Of a stretch of DNA of 64,000 bases, positions 46,982 to 57,206 are shown piece by piece. Under the pieces are notes generated by a model. The model was not told the DNA's origin. It searched no databases and worked only from the letters and a program-made list of their open reading frames with translations. Position numbers and translations under genes: made by a program. Each line of letters starts with the position of its first letter. The stretch's first letter is position 1. The DNA comes from Alteromonadaceae bacterium 2753L.S.0a.02 (GTDB lineage Bacteria; Pseudomonadota; Gammaproteobacteria; Pseudomonadales; Cellvibrionaceae): the NCBI GenBank assembly GCA_007827375.1, contig VISH01000001.1, positions 62,001 through 126,000 on the forward strand, in the 5' to 3' direction.

Positions 46982-48241
46982 TTATTGCTTGAGGAGTTCT
47001 TCCGGCGGGATTTCACACTTCAGTTTACGGCCTAAAAGCTCTTCGATCGCAGGCAACAGAAAAGCGTCATCTTCGCAGGCAAAACTAATGGACTGCCCGG
47101 TTTTGCCAGCGCGGCCGGTGCGCCCAATGCGGTGCACATAATCCTCGGGTTCTTCAGGCAGAGTAAAGTTCACTACGTGGCTGACACCGTCGATGTGAAT
47201 GCCCCGGCCGGCAACATCCGTGGCAACCAGAGCCTGGAGTTGACCATTTTTAAACGACTCCAGGGTTTTGACGCGTTTACCCTGGGGGATTTCACCGGAC
47301 AGCAGCCCCACCTTGTAGCCGAGGTGGCGAAGCCGTTCGTGTAACTTACGACACTGATCGCGTCGATTGGCAAAAATCATCACATTGTTGACGTCGGGCT
47401 GTGCCATAAGATTGCACAGCAATGGCAGCTTTTCATCGCCGGAAACCATATAAACAAATTGTTCTACGGTGTCGGTTGCAACGCTCTCCGGCTCGATTTC
47501 AACGCTCACTGGCTCGTACATCCAGCTTTCCGAGAGGCGCAACACATCGTCTGAAAAAGTTGCAGAAAACAGCAGTGTCTGACGGTGCGTTTTCTTTGGA
47601 GTAAGCCGCACAATGCGCTTTACCTGCGGAATGAAGCCCATATCCAGCATCCGATCGGCTTCATCGATTACCAGAACTTCAATTTGATCGAGAAACACTT
47701 CACGGCGCTCGCAGAAGTCGATCAAACGCCCTGGTGTTGCCACCAGGATATCGACATACTGATTGTGGAGCGTTTGTAATTGCTTTCCGAAATCCATGCC
47801 GCCCACCAGGGTTTGCACTGATAAGCCCGCATATTTGCCAATTGCCGATGCATCTTTGGCAATCTGCATTACCAATTCACGTGTCGGCGCAATAACAAGT
47901 GCACGGGGCTCACCGGCGTAGCGTTCCTCGGGCGGTGGTTGGCGCAGTAAGTCTTCAAATACTGCGACCAGGAAAGCCGCTGTTTTACCCGTGCCGGTTT
48001 GAGCTTTTCCCAAAACGTCGTGGCCACTCAGGCTGTAGGGTAATGACTTAGCCTGAATCGGGGAGCAATATTCAAAGCCCATTTCCGCCAGGGCTTTGCT
48101 GACCTGATCGGTGAGTTCCAACTCTGAAAAGGGTATTTTAGGTACATCGCTTTTAGCGACTTGTGTTGTGTTGGTGGTACCGTCAGTGTGGGAGGGGGAA
48201 TCAGCGGGAGTGTCTTCAGACATTGTTAGGGCATTACTCAT
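46982..48241 (-). CDS. rhlB: DEAD-box RNA helicase, RhlB-like
   Basis: 419 residues from ATG 48241. Motifs in order: Q motif (GFEYCSPIQ), AQTGTGKT, PTRELV, TPGRL, DEAD (VIDEADRMLD), SAT, and HRIGRTGR. The low-charge C-terminus is short, as in RhlB-like proteins, but the Arg-rich tail of E. coli RhlB is missing, so another DEAD-box assignment is possible. A further start at ATG 48223 is also possible; no clear ribosome site decides. Confidence 0.85.
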   Translation of the reverse strand: MSNALTMSEDTPADSPSHTDGTTNTTQVAKSDVPKIPFSELELTDQVSKALAEMGFEYCSPIQAKSLPYSLSGHDVLGKAQTGTGKTAAFLVAVFEDLLRQPPPEERYAGEPRALVIAPTRELVMQIAKDASAIGKYAGLSVQTLVGGMDFGKQLQTLHNQYVDILVATPGRLIDFCERREVFLDQIEVLVIDEADRMLDMGFIPQVKRIVRLTPKKTHRQTLLFSATFSDDVLRLSESWMYEPVSVEIEPESVATDTVEQFVYMVSGDEKLPLLCNLMAQPDVNNVMIFANRRDQCRKLHERLRHLGYKVGLLSGEIPQGKRVKTLESFKNGQLQALVATDVAGRGIHIDGVSHVVNFTLPEEPEDYVHRIGRTGRAGKTGQSISFACEDDAFLLPAIEELLGRKLKCEIPPEELLKQ

Positions 48242-48578
48242 AATCAAAAAATAGAGAAGCTTTGTACACACTCACACACACAAACACAAGGTCTATGCAC
48301 AATATTTGAGCCCTTTCAGTTATTTTTCAGGCAATAAAAAAGACGTTTAAAGTCACTAAAAGTAATAAAGCAGTTGACTTGCTTACCTGCATTTCGGTAA
48401 AAGTGGCGTCTTGCCAAAACAGCGAGGCTGGAGAGCCTCCTGCAACGAAGAAACAAGTCGCACGATAGCCAGCCGAGCGGTATCAGGCGTAGCTAAGCAC
48501 ATGGTTGGCTAGCGTATATCCTATACTGCGTTGAAGTCCCCAAGATAGACGCAACAAATATAATAAGCTGGAGGAGCA
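48242..48578. other. Intergenic region with leader-like stems before the TonB receptor
   Basis: No gene is seen. The right half holds two inverted repeats: GAGGCT / AGCCTC at 48424-48439, and TAGCCAGCC (48466-48474) pairing with GGTTGGCTA (48503-48511) across a 28-base loop. They could shape the 5' leader of the receptor mRNA. A strong GGAGGAG ribosome site lies just before the start at 48579. Confidence 0.5.
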
Positions 48579-51053
48579 ATGAGCCACTCGTTCCCTACTT
48601 ATCGCCCGGCACGTCACCCGCTTGCCTCGGCGATTACCATGGCGATCGCCTGCACAACCACCACCTGGAGTACTGCTTCATTTGCGCAGCAGGAACGCCG
48701 AGCGTTAGAAGAAATTGTCGTTACCGCGCAGAAACGTGTTGAGAATCTGCAGGAGGTTCCGCTCTCGGTAGCCACAATCAGTGGAGAAAAAATTGATGAG
48801 TCCGGTATCGAAAATCTTGCAGATTTGACTGCCCACATGCCCAACATCCATTTCACGGAAACGGGTTTCAGTACGCAGGTGCGGGTACGCGGTATCGGCT
48901 CCGACAACAGTCAGGGCATGGAGCAATCGGTGGGCATGTATATCGATGGCATTTACTACGGCCGTGCACAATTATTCCGTTTGCCGATGATGGATATGCA
49001 ACGCGCAGAACTATTGCGTGGCCCGCAAAGCACTTTGCTCGGGAAAAACAGTATCGCCGGTGCCCTGAACCTCACCACCGCTCGCCCCACACAAGACCCG
49101 GCTGCACGCCTGTCCATTGCGCGTGAAGTAGAATTTAATGGTGTTGAGGTTAACGGCATGATCTCCACGCCGCTGGGGGAATCCGCGGCAATGCGTATCG
49201 CTGGGCGCCGCCTTACTGAAGAGGGTTACGTAGAAAACACCTATCTCGACACTCGCCAGCCCAAACGCGAAGAAAACAGCATTCGTCTCAGCTTTAACTG
49301 GAGCGCGACCGAAAATCTCGAACTGTTTCTGAAGGGTGAAAAACACAGCTTTGAAACCATAGGGCGCCCTATCGAAATCACCTACGATCAACCCTTACAG
49401 GAAGGCGGCCTCACCTACAATGAATGGCTGCAAATTTTAAATCAGCCAGGTCTTGACGACCAATTGGATTATCGCCGTCAAGCGGATACCGAAGAGTTCA
49501 GCGACAACACCGTTGATAATATTACCTTCAAAGGTGACTACTCCCTCGGCGACCATACAATAACTTTTGTCACAGGCTGGCTGCAATTTGATTACACCGA
49601 GTTGTGTGATTGCGATTTTGTAGCGGCAGAAATCGTGCCCGTGAATTTGGCGGAAGAATACGAGCAATTTAGCCAGGAAATTCGCATCGCATCTCCGGTG
49701 GGAGAAACGGTTGAATGGTTGGCTGGGGCTTATTACCAAGACTACGAACAGCAGTTCAGCGACCGCAACGACATATCGGCCACCAACTTCCTCACAGGCT
49801 CTTACCCTCAGCTAACAGGTACTGGCATGTTACGGGAGTTTGAACAGAATTCCGATTCTTGGGCGGTGTTTGGACGCGTCACTTGGAATGTCTCGGATGC
49901 CTGGCATTTGACCGTGGGTGCACGCTACACCGAAGAAACCAAAAAAGCCTCTAAATCACTCAATGTCGTTTCACTGGATACCGGTGAAGTCTACGACAAT
50001 CCGCTTACCGGTTTAACCTATATGGGCGTCTTCCTTACTGAAAACGAACAAGCGCGTTATTTCTTGCCCGACCCGGAACAAGACCCAGGAAACTTTCAAC
50101 CGCTGTTACACAGTGGCTATGATGTCTCAGGCTCTCGGGATGAATCGGCATTCACACCTCTCATTAACATCGAGTGGGATGTCACCGACAACAATATGGC
50201 CTACGCCGCCTTCTCCACCGGCTTTAAAGCCGGTGGTTTCGACCCCCGTTCCAATCGCGTCGGGCTGTTCGATTATCGCGCTGCTAATCCAAATGCACCG
50301 GCACCACCCGCACAAGAAACCGACGCAATGCAGTACTTCGAGTTCGACGAAGAAAAAGCCGAGTCTGCAGAACTGGGGATGAAAAATACCTTGGGCGGTG
50401 GGGTTGCGGAATTAAACGTTGCACTCTACCACACCGATTACAGTGACCTGCAAATCAGTCAATTCGACGGCGGTGTGGGATTTAACGTGGGTAACGTCAA
50501 GAAAACCCAGGTACAAGGCATTGAAATTGATGGACGCTGGTTAATGACGGATACGCTCACGGCCTTTTACGGCATTTCCTGGCTGGACTTCGAATACAAG
50601 GACTTCAAAAACGGCAACTGTAATACCACCCAAAGCCCCGATACGGATACCGATGGCGATGGCATTAACGACACCTGCGATTACACGGGCAAGCGCGGTG
50701 TTTACACCCCTGAATACACCATTAATTTCTCGTTAGATTACCGCCAACCCATTACCGGACTGGTGAATTTTGTCGGCATTCTCGATGCACAAATGGTGGA
50801 TGGCCATCAGGTGCACGTCAACCTGGACCCGGCTGGTGAGATCGACCCTTATACCATGATCGGATTGCGCCTGGGTATTGAGAGCGACAATTGGAGCCTT
50901 GCAATACTCGGTAAAAACCTGCTGGATGAACACGTGATTAGCTATTCGGGAAATGCGCCCTTATCGTCAAACGCACCGTTTTACACGAACACTCACTATA
51001 GCTTTGTGCGCAAACCGAGAACAATTGCGCTGGAAGCGACGATTCGTATGTAA
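48579..51053 (+). CDS. TonB-dependent outer-membrane receptor
   Basis: 824 residues. Signal peptide about 1-36 (ends SFA), TonB-box-like EEIVVTAQKR around 44, plug domain about 50-160 (VRVRGIGSDNSQG, ELLRGPQSTLLGKNSIAGALNLTT) and a beta-barrel ending TIALEATIRM. The class (IROMP-like, 'EEVVVTAQKR') takes up ferric chelates or carbohydrates; the substrate cannot be told. A Cys-flanked acidic loop, DTDTDGDGIND at 688-698, looks like a thrombospondin type-3 calcium loop in an extracellular loop, unusual for this class. Terminator follows. Confidence 0.93.
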   Translation: MSHSFPTYRPARHPLASAITMAIACTTTTWSTASFAQQERRALEEIVVTAQKRVENLQEVPLSVATISGEKIDESGIENLADLTAHMPNIHFTETGFSTQVRVRGIGSDNSQGMEQSVGMYIDGIYYGRAQLFRLPMMDMQRAELLRGPQSTLLGKNSIAGALNLTTARPTQDPAARLSIAREVEFNGVEVNGMISTPLGESAAMRIAGRRLTEEGYVENTYLDTRQPKREENSIRLSFNWSATENLELFLKGEKHSFETIGRPIEITYDQPLQEGGLTYNEWLQILNQPGLDDQLDYRRQADTEEFSDNTVDNITFKGDYSLGDHTITFVTGWLQFDYTELCDCDFVAAEIVPVNLAEEYEQFSQEIRIASPVGETVEWLAGAYYQDYEQQFSDRNDISATNFLTGSYPQLTGTGMLREFEQNSDSWAVFGRVTWNVSDAWHLTVGARYTEETKKASKSLNVVSLDTGEVYDNPLTGLTYMGVFLTENEQARYFLPDPEQDPGNFQPLLHSGYDVSGSRDESAFTPLINIEWDVTDNNMAYAAFSTGFKAGGFDPRSNRVGLFDYRAANPNAPAPPAQETDAMQYFEFDEEKAESAELGMKNTLGGGVAELNVALYHTDYSDLQISQFDGGVGFNVGNVKKTQVQGIEIDGRWLMTDTLTAFYGISWLDFEYKDFKNGNCNTTQSPDTDTDGDGINDTCDYTGKRGVYTPEYTINFSLDYRQPITGLVNFVGILDAQMVDGHQVHVNLDPAGEIDPYTMIGLRLGIESDNWSLAILGKNLLDEHVISYSGNAPLSSNAPFYTNTHYSFVRKPRTIALEATIRM

Positions 51054-51069
51054 GCGTCGAACTCGGGCG

Positions 51070-51102
51070 AAAAAAAACCGCGGCAAAAACCGCGGTTTTT
51101 TT
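51070..51102. terminator. Bidirectional terminator
   Basis: Arms AAAAAACCGCGG and CCGCGGTTTTTTT around CAAAAA. The A tract on one side and T tract on the other would end transcription from both the receptor (+) and the convergent lipoprotein gene (-). Confidence 0.9.
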
Positions 51103-51115
51103 AAGAGCGAGTCGA

Positions 51116-53122
51116 TTAATTCACCGGTAAACTAATCGTTCCGCTGCTAACCTCACCCTCGCGAGTTTCTATAACGAAATCAAAGGTTACTGTATTTGCT
51201 GCAGTACTGGTATTGTCATACATCCAATTGGCAACACTTGTTGCGTACCACTCGCCGTCGGGCAAGGAAGTACCTTCGAAAAGTGAATAGTAGTAACTCT
51301 GTGTTTGCACTTGCTCTTCGTAAGCCAAGCTCACGGTATACGCGCGTGATATCCGAACGTTACCATCACGAACAATTTCGTAGGTAGCAAACGAATTCTC
51401 TGCAGTACCGTTGTTCGTAACAATTCGACGACTCAGCGAAAAGTTTTCAAGATTGTTTATGGAGAGCGGGAAAAAAGCATACACACCTCCTGAACGATCA
51501 GTACGAGTGGATGATACCCCTGCAGTGGTTTGGCTTACGATTCTCGAACCATTATTCCAGTAGTTATCATTATCAAGAACGAGTTGATTAATGTTGAAAA
51601 TTTCCGGTGATTTTACAGTGAACTCGAAGAAATCATTGTATAAATCCACGTTCAGCTCAGCAAAATTATCATGGATATCCTCCACTTCAATTCGGTAGTC
51701 ATGCCCCCCGCTGAGTACATTGTTCGGTCTGACAGTCAGCAGTGTTGAACCAAGGCTGAGGTTTCCCGTTGCAGCAATAGGCAAGTCTTCGGTGGAGACC
51801 AGGGTTACTCCAGGCAGCACGGTGTCTGAGCTGGAGTCATTGCCACGCACAACAGTCAATGCGTTCTCTCTATAAAGGTTTACTGAATTTGGAAGAAGGG
51901 TCACTGCGCTCGAGTAGAAAAACCTCGCACCAAAGGCCCCCCCTGAAGGTGTTGCTGTTTTTAACACCAACTCAAGATCGGATGTTGGCGTAACCTCACG
52001 CATTACGGCAACCAGATTAATTACGCCATTGTCGCTGTAAGTTTCATAGCTCGAATAGGTATTGGCATCCGCATATATGTAATAACGTCCTGGTTCAATA
52101 GTGGTATTAATTGAAAGGGAAGCACTGCCAAGATACACATCCTCTGAGTTATAAAAAGCGGGAATAATGATTTGCCCACTGTCTACAATATCCACTGAAA
52201 ATTCGTATTGACCCGTTTCCGCGTTGTATTCTGCATCGGCAATAGCAGCGCTATCTTCAAAATACATGGGTGTCGCATCGGAAATAGCATTACCCAATTC
52301 GTCTAAAATTGTGAGGTTTATTGTGAGCGCAACCGTTGTATCCTCTCCCAGAGGAACAACGCGGAAATGCGTTGCCGAGCTCAGCTCATCGACTCTGAAA
52401 TTTGCGACCGTGTCTCCGTAGTAACTCATTCCCTCAACGTAATATTCTGCGCTTCCGTCGTCATCAGTATCCAGATCCAGATACACCCACTGCACCAAGC
52501 CATCAGGTAAGGTGAGTGTGTATTCGGTGGTTTCACTGCTGTATTGCGAACGGTGGGCGTAATATTTTATGTAGTCGGAGCTTCCAAGTTGGGAATAAGC
52601 GTAAAATTCTAAGTCAGGCACTGGTTCGCTATTATCAATGCGGGTGATGGAAAAGGTACGATCAACACCCGGCGAAACACTGATAACACCAAGATCCTGA
52701 TAAGACTCTGAATTCCCCGTCGCCCGGCTACCAAGAAAATAAACCCGATCCAGAAATGCTCCTTCTGGGCTACTGAAGAGTAACGCGATATCCGATGCTG
52801 GCGGGATATTATCCAGGGTAAACTCACCTCCGCTAAAAGCAATTGGCTCGTCCCAATCCAGGCCCGCTTTAACTTGTACAGTAAAGTTTTCAATCGCTTG
52901 TTCAGAGCGATAATCTATCAGCTCGCCGAACAATGCGATTTTTGCGCCCTCATTTTGTTGCGAGAGCAATTCGTTTTGTTCTGCAAGTAATACATTCTGC
53001 TCGTGCAACTCATTGGCAACTTTTGAATTATCATCTTCGACCTTCAAGCAGGCAGAAAGACTAAAAACACAAGCTGCAAGCACTGCAGCACGACCTAATG
53101 GCCTCAATCCCAGGTGAATCAT
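51116..53122 (-). CDS. Large putative lipoprotein, family not recognised
   Basis: 668 residues. Lipobox LSAC (Cys25). Residues about 35-60 have a short heptad-like Leu/Glu/Gln coil (EQNVLLAEQNELLSQQNE, three repeats of EQN/QQN). The rest is beta-rich with several Ig-like or carboxypeptidase-regulatory-like modules (GELIDYRSEQAIENFTVQVKA, LTILDELGNAISDATP) and many Tyr/Asp/Asn, an extracellular-looking composition. No catalytic motif was recognised. It is convergent with the TonB receptor, sharing the terminator. Possibly a surface binding protein; inference. Confidence 0.7.
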   Translation of the reverse strand: MIHLGLRPLGRAAVLAACVFSLSACLKVEDDNSKVANELHEQNVLLAEQNELLSQQNEGAKIALFGELIDYRSEQAIENFTVQVKAGLDWDEPIAFSGGEFTLDNIPPASDIALLFSSPEGAFLDRVYFLGSRATGNSESYQDLGVISVSPGVDRTFSITRIDNSEPVPDLEFYAYSQLGSSDYIKYYAHRSQYSSETTEYTLTLPDGLVQWVYLDLDTDDDGSAEYYVEGMSYYGDTVANFRVDELSSATHFRVVPLGEDTTVALTINLTILDELGNAISDATPMYFEDSAAIADAEYNAETGQYEFSVDIVDSGQIIIPAFYNSEDVYLGSASLSINTTIEPGRYYIYADANTYSSYETYSDNGVINLVAVMREVTPTSDLELVLKTATPSGGAFGARFFYSSAVTLLPNSVNLYRENALTVVRGNDSSSDTVLPGVTLVSTEDLPIAATGNLSLGSTLLTVRPNNVLSGGHDYRIEVEDIHDNFAELNVDLYNDFFEFTVKSPEIFNINQLVLDNDNYWNNGSRIVSQTTAGVSSTRTDRSGGVYAFFPLSINNLENFSLSRRIVTNNGTAENSFATYEIVRDGNVRISRAYTVSLAYEEQVQTQSYYYSLFEGTSLPDGEWYATSVANWMYDNTSTAANTVTFDFVIETREGEVSSGTISLPVN

Positions 53123-53257
53123 GTAAGGTTCCTTTCGCTATATCCATGAGAGTTGTGTGGCGTTAAATGCCGCGCAGAATGGTAAGTGTGACGTACATCA
53201 CAATCAAGTAAAAAAGCGTGAGAAGTTGATTGGAACCTAAGAAAATGAAATAAGCGC

Positions 53258-54001
53258 TCACGGCGCGCAGCTGGTGCACTCCGGGTCACGATTAACAGTG
53301 AAATAGCGCCACTCATTGCGTGCGGCATCAAACACGCCCAGGCGCCCGGAAACGACTTTTCCGATGCCGGCAATCAAACGCAACGCTTCCAGCGCTTGGT
53401 GTGTGCCGATCACGCCAACCACCGGAGATAGCACGCCGTTTTGGGCGCAGCTCAGATCTTCGTCGCCGGTTAGTTGATAGAGACATTCGTAACAGGGGCT
53501 GGTAGGCTGGCGAAAATCGAACACCACCAGTTGCCCTTCAAGCCGCACCGCAGCCCCGCTGACCAGCGGTTTTTGGTGAATTCGGCAGGCTTTGTTGACC
53601 TGCTTGCGGGTAGTGAAGTTATCAGTGCAATCAAGTACCACATCTGCGAGGGCAACCTGTTCCCGTAAATCCTCTTCGCTTAAACGCCGCTCAAAGGTGA
53701 TCACCTTGCAGGAAGAATTGAGAGCCGCTAGCTGTTTACGAGCCGATTCCACCTTTGCCATACCGACGGTTTTTTCGGTGTGCACAACCTGGCGCTGCAG
53801 GTTGGACTCATCGACTCGGTCGTCGTCAACCAACACCAATTCCCCAATGCCAGATGCGCACAAATAGATTGCAGCCGGCGAACCCAGGCCACCCACGCCA
53901 ATAACAAGCACGCGCGCCGCCAGTATTTTTTCCTGCCCGACAACATCTACCTGTGGTAACAGAAGATGACGACTGTAACGAAACAATTGCTCATCGTTCA
54001 T
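53258..54001 (-). CDS. moeB: Molybdopterin-synthase adenylyltransferase (MoeB/HesA/ThiF)
   Basis: 247 residues of the E1-like fold. Nucleotide loop GVGGLGSPAAIYL, DNFTTRKQVN and two CxxC zinc pairs (PCYECLYQ and CTSCAP). It adenylates the C-terminus of MoaD or ThiS. Next to prmC-prfA-hemA it is usually named MoeB/HesA. It overlaps prmC by 11 bases. Confidence 0.93.
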   Translation of the reverse strand: MNDEQLFRYSRHLLLPQVDVVGQEKILAARVLVIGVGGLGSPAAIYLCASGIGELVLVDDDRVDESNLQRQVVHTEKTVGMAKVESARKQLAALNSSCKVITFERRLSEEDLREQVALADVVLDCTDNFTTRKQVNKACRIHQKPLVSGAAVRLEGQLVVFDFRQPTSPCYECLYQLTGDEDLSCAQNGVLSPVVGVIGTHQALEALRLIAGIGKVVSGRLGVFDAARNEWRYFTVNRDPECTSCAP

Positions 54002-54827
54002 CGAACACTCCCAAGGTCACACGATTGTTACCACCGAGGTCTTTCAGGGTTCTCACGTTCTTAAAACCTTTGCCAACAAAAATTTTGGCGACCACTTCGT
54101 CCTGCTGCCAGCCGTGCTCCAACAATAAATAGCCACCGTTATTTAGGTAGCCCACACTTCGGGTAATAATATGGCGAATATCCGCGAGGCCTTTATCTTC
54201 AGCCACCAGAGCTGTTAAGGGTTCAAAGCGCACATCACCGCGAGACAAATGAGGATCGCCACCGTCTACATACGGTGGATTGCTCACGATCACATCGAAG
54301 CGTTGTCCCTCAAGCGCAGCGAACCAATCACTTTGCATGATTTTGACATTTCTGAACCCGAGGCGCTGCAGGTTGAGTCTCGCCAATGACACCGCCTGAG
54401 GGTATTTATCGACAGCGATAATCTCGGCAGTTTTGAGTTCACTGGCAAGCGCGAGAGCAATAGCACCGGTACCCGTACCCAAGTCCAAAATACTATTTTT
54501 GGAATGCGCTAAATCAATAACAGTGGCGACTAAAAGCTCAGTGTCGGGGCGGGGTATCAGGGTGGAACTATCCACCGCTAAAGGGAGTGACCAAAATTCC
54601 TTTTCACCCAAAATGTAGGCGACCGGTTCGCCGCTTTTTCTACGTTGAAAATATTCTAAAAAAGTAGCGAGCTGCGGCGAGTCAATCTGGTGGTCGGGCC
54701 AGGTAAACAACCAGGTACGCGACCTGGCAATGGCTGCTCCGAGAAGCAACTCGGTGTCAAGACGCGGGGTATCACTCAGCGGCGCAAGCTGCTCCGCCAT
54801 TGCCAGGCATTCCGCTACGTTTGTCAC
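53991..54827 (-). CDS. prmC: Release factor glutamine methyltransferase
   Basis: 278 residues with an N-terminal helical bundle and an AdoMet methyltransferase domain (ILDLGTGTGAIALALA). NPPY in VSNPPYVDGG is the Gln-binding motif. It methylates the GGQ glutamine of the release factor made by prfA, 5 bases upstream. Confidence 0.97.
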   Translation of the reverse strand: MTNVAECLAMAEQLAPLSDTPRLDTELLLGAAIARSRTWLFTWPDHQIDSPQLATFLEYFQRRKSGEPVAYILGEKEFWSLPLAVDSSTLIPRPDTELLVATVIDLAHSKNSILDLGTGTGAIALALASELKTAEIIAVDKYPQAVSLARLNLQRLGFRNVKIMQSDWFAALEGQRFDVIVSNPPYVDGGDPHLSRGDVRFEPLTALVAEDKGLADIRHIITRSVGYLNNGGYLLLEHGWQQDEVVAKIFVGKGFKNVRTLKDLGGNNRVTLGVFDER

Positions 54828-54832
54828 GGTTT

Positions 54833-55915
54833 TTAGCCAGCCAGCGCAGCCAATTGATCCGCCTGGAATTCATTCACCAGCGGTTGAATCACTTCGTTCA
54901 AACTGCCCTCCATAATTTCGTCGAGTTTATAGAGTGTCAGATTAATTCGGTGGTCGGTTACCCGGCCCTGTGGGTAATTATAGGTGCGAATTCGTTCAGA
55001 GCGATCGCCACTGCCCACCAAGCTCTTGCGTTCACTGGCCTGCTCTGCAGCGGCTTGTTCCTGCTGTGCACTGTTGAGACGTGCAGCCAGCAACGACATC
55101 GCTTTGGAGCGGTTTTTATGTTGCGAACGCTCGTCCTGGCATTCCACCACAATTCCGGTGGGAATGTGTGTAATGCGGATTGCCGAATCGGTTTTGTTCA
55201 CATGCTGACCACCAGCACCAGAGGCCCGGAAAGTATCGATTCTCAAATCAGCTTTGTTGATATCCACGTCTTCAGTTTCATCGGCTTCAGGCATCACCGC
55301 GACGGTACACGCTGAGGTATGAATGCGACCTTGCGATTCCGTTTCGGGAACACGCTGCACGCGGTGCGCGCCCGATTCAAATTTTAGCTGGGAATACACG
55401 CCTTGACCGACCACGCGAGTGATGATTTCCTTGTAGCCGCCGTGATCGCCCAAGCTCTCACTCACGATTTCAATACGCCAGCCGCGCCTTTCGGCATAGC
55501 GCGAATACATGCGAAATAAATCACCCGAAAAAATCGCTGCTTCATCGCCACCTGTGCCGGCTCGAATTTCAAGAAAAACGTTTTTATCGTCGTTCGGGTC
55601 TTTAGGTAATAGCAATTTTTGCAGCTGTAATTCCAGGGGTTCTACCTGGGCTTCAGCCGTTTTTATTTCTTCCTGCGCCATCTCACGCATTTCTGCGTCG
55701 CCATCCTGCAATAGCGCGTGAGCTTCTTCGAGATTTTCCTGTACGGTGCGATACTCCTGATAACATAACACCACCGGTTCGAGTTCTGAGTACTCTTTGC
55801 CTAGATCGCGAAATTTATTTTGATCGCCGATAACATCAGGATCACCTAACAGCACGCCGACTTCATCATAGCGTTCAACCAGGTTCTCGAGTTTTTCTTT
55901 AATGGAATCTTTCAT
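54833..55915 (-). CDS. prfA: Peptide chain release factor 1
   Basis: 360 residues, standard RF1 length. GGQ motif in GAGGQHVNKTDSAIR; the codon-reading tripeptide stands as P-E-T in RVPETESQG where P-A/V-T is usual, still PxT. It ends translation at UAA and UAG. Between hemA and prmC. Confidence 0.97.
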   Translation of the reverse strand: MKDSIKEKLENLVERYDEVGVLLGDPDVIGDQNKFRDLGKEYSELEPVVLCYQEYRTVQENLEEAHALLQDGDAEMREMAQEEIKTAEAQVEPLELQLQKLLLPKDPNDDKNVFLEIRAGTGGDEAAIFSGDLFRMYSRYAERRGWRIEIVSESLGDHGGYKEIITRVVGQGVYSQLKFESGAHRVQRVPETESQGRIHTSACTVAVMPEADETEDVDINKADLRIDTFRASGAGGQHVNKTDSAIRITHIPTGIVVECQDERSQHKNRSKAMSLLAARLNSAQQEQAAAEQASERKSLVGSGDRSERIRTYNYPQGRVTDHRINLTLYKLDEIMEGSLNEVIQPLVNEFQADQLAALAG

Positions 55916-55952
55916 GGGTTTTTAAGTTTGCCAAGTACTGCAGGTTATGCGT

Positions 55953-57206
55953 TTAGTCTTCGCCCAACCCGAATATCGTTTTGAAATCCTGCAACAGATA
56001 ATCGCGCCCCTCTATGCTGGCACGCTTAAGTTCCGTTGTGGGGTGGTGCAGAAATTTGTTGGTGAGGTTTCGGCTAAGATTGGCCAGTATTTGCTCCGGA
56101 TCACCGCCGGCTCGTAAGGCATTCAAACATTTTTCCAATTCCTGCTCACGCAGCGCGTCGGTTTTATTGCGAAATTGCTTAACAACTTCCACAGCGGAAA
56201 GTGCCCGCAGGTCGTGCTGATACTTGATAACACCTTCTTCAATAATTTCGCGTGCAATTTCTGCAGCTTGTTCACGCGATTTTTTATTTTCATCGATCAC
56301 TTCTTTAAGATCGTCGACTGTGTAGAGATAAACATCCGCCAAATCTGCCACCTGAGGCTCTATATCGCGCGGTACCGCAATATCCACCATAAACATGGGC
56401 TTGTGCTTGCGTTTTTTCAATGCCACTTCCACAGCACCCTTGCCGAGGAGAGGCAGCTGACTGGCGGTGGATGATATCACGATGTCAGCTCGCGGCAGAT
56501 GCGTTGGAATATCTGCCAACAAAATGGCCTCGGCATCGAGTTGCTGTGCGAGCTTCAGGGCGTTCTCAAGGGTGCGGTTAGCGACTATCAGCTGTTTGAT
56601 GCCCTGATTCTTTAAGTGTCGAGCCGCCAGCTCGATAGTCTCACCGGCGCCGATTAAGAGTGCAGTGTCTTGCTTTAAATCTGAAAAGATCTGCTGAGCC
56701 AGAGTGACCGCCGCATATGCCACCGAAACCGGGTTCTCACCTATCGCAGTTTCTGAACGAACCCGCTTGGCAACCGCAAACACACGCTGAAAAGCATCGT
56801 GCAAACCTTTACCGAGCACCCCCGCCTCACGGGCCACAGCATAGGCCGACTTCATTTGCCCCAATATCTGTGGCTCGCCCAAAACCAACGAATCCAACCC
56901 GGCAGCAACCGACATCATGTGTCTTGCGGCGGCATCTCCTTCGCGCAGATAGTGTGCCGCTTGGAGGTCTGCCAAACTGGCTTGCTTATGACCGGCCAAC
57001 CACTCCAACAGCACAACGCCATCGCCTTGGGTTTCACAATAGAGCTCTGTGCGATTGCAAGTCGATAGTATTGCAACCTCTTGTGCCAAGCCTCCATCGT
57101 GCAGCGACTTCAACGCAAGTAACAGTTCAGAGGGCGAGAAAGCAACTTTTTCCCGAACATCCAGGCTTGCGGTTGTATGGTTTATGCCGAGGGCCAATAA
57201 GGTCAT
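55953..57206 (-). CDS. hemA: Glutamyl-tRNA reductase
   Basis: 417 residues from ATG 57206, giving the standard N-terminus MTLLALGINHTTA. C50 in STCNRTELYC is the catalytic thiol. It reduces Glu-tRNA to glutamate-1-semialdehyde, the first step of haem synthesis. The frame extends to 57332 but those 42 residues are unlike the family. No ribosome site is visible before 57206. Confidence 0.95.
   Translation of the reverse strand: MTLLALGINHTTASLDVREKVAFSPSELLLALKSLHDGGLAQEVAILSTCNRTELYCETQGDGVVLLEWLAGHKQASLADLQAAHYLREGDAAARHMMSVAAGLDSLVLGEPQILGQMKSAYAVAREAGVLGKGLHDAFQRVFAVAKRVRSETAIGENPVSVAYAAVTLAQQIFSDLKQDTALLIGAGETIELAARHLKNQGIKQLIVANRTLENALKLAQQLDAEAILLADIPTHLPRADIVISSTASQLPLLGKGAVEVALKKRKHKPMFMVDIAVPRDIEPQVADLADVYLYTVDDLKEVIDENKKSREQAAEIAREIIEEGVIKYQHDLRALSAVEVVKQFRNKTDALREQELEKCLNALRAGGDPEQILANLSRNLTNKFLHHPTTELKRASIEGRDYLLQDFKTIFGLGED

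Noticed and set aside
55365..55420. P-E-T in place of P-A/V-T in RF1 as a change of stop codon use
   Set aside because: The flanking Pro and Thr are kept, so reading of UAA/UAG is expected to be normal.
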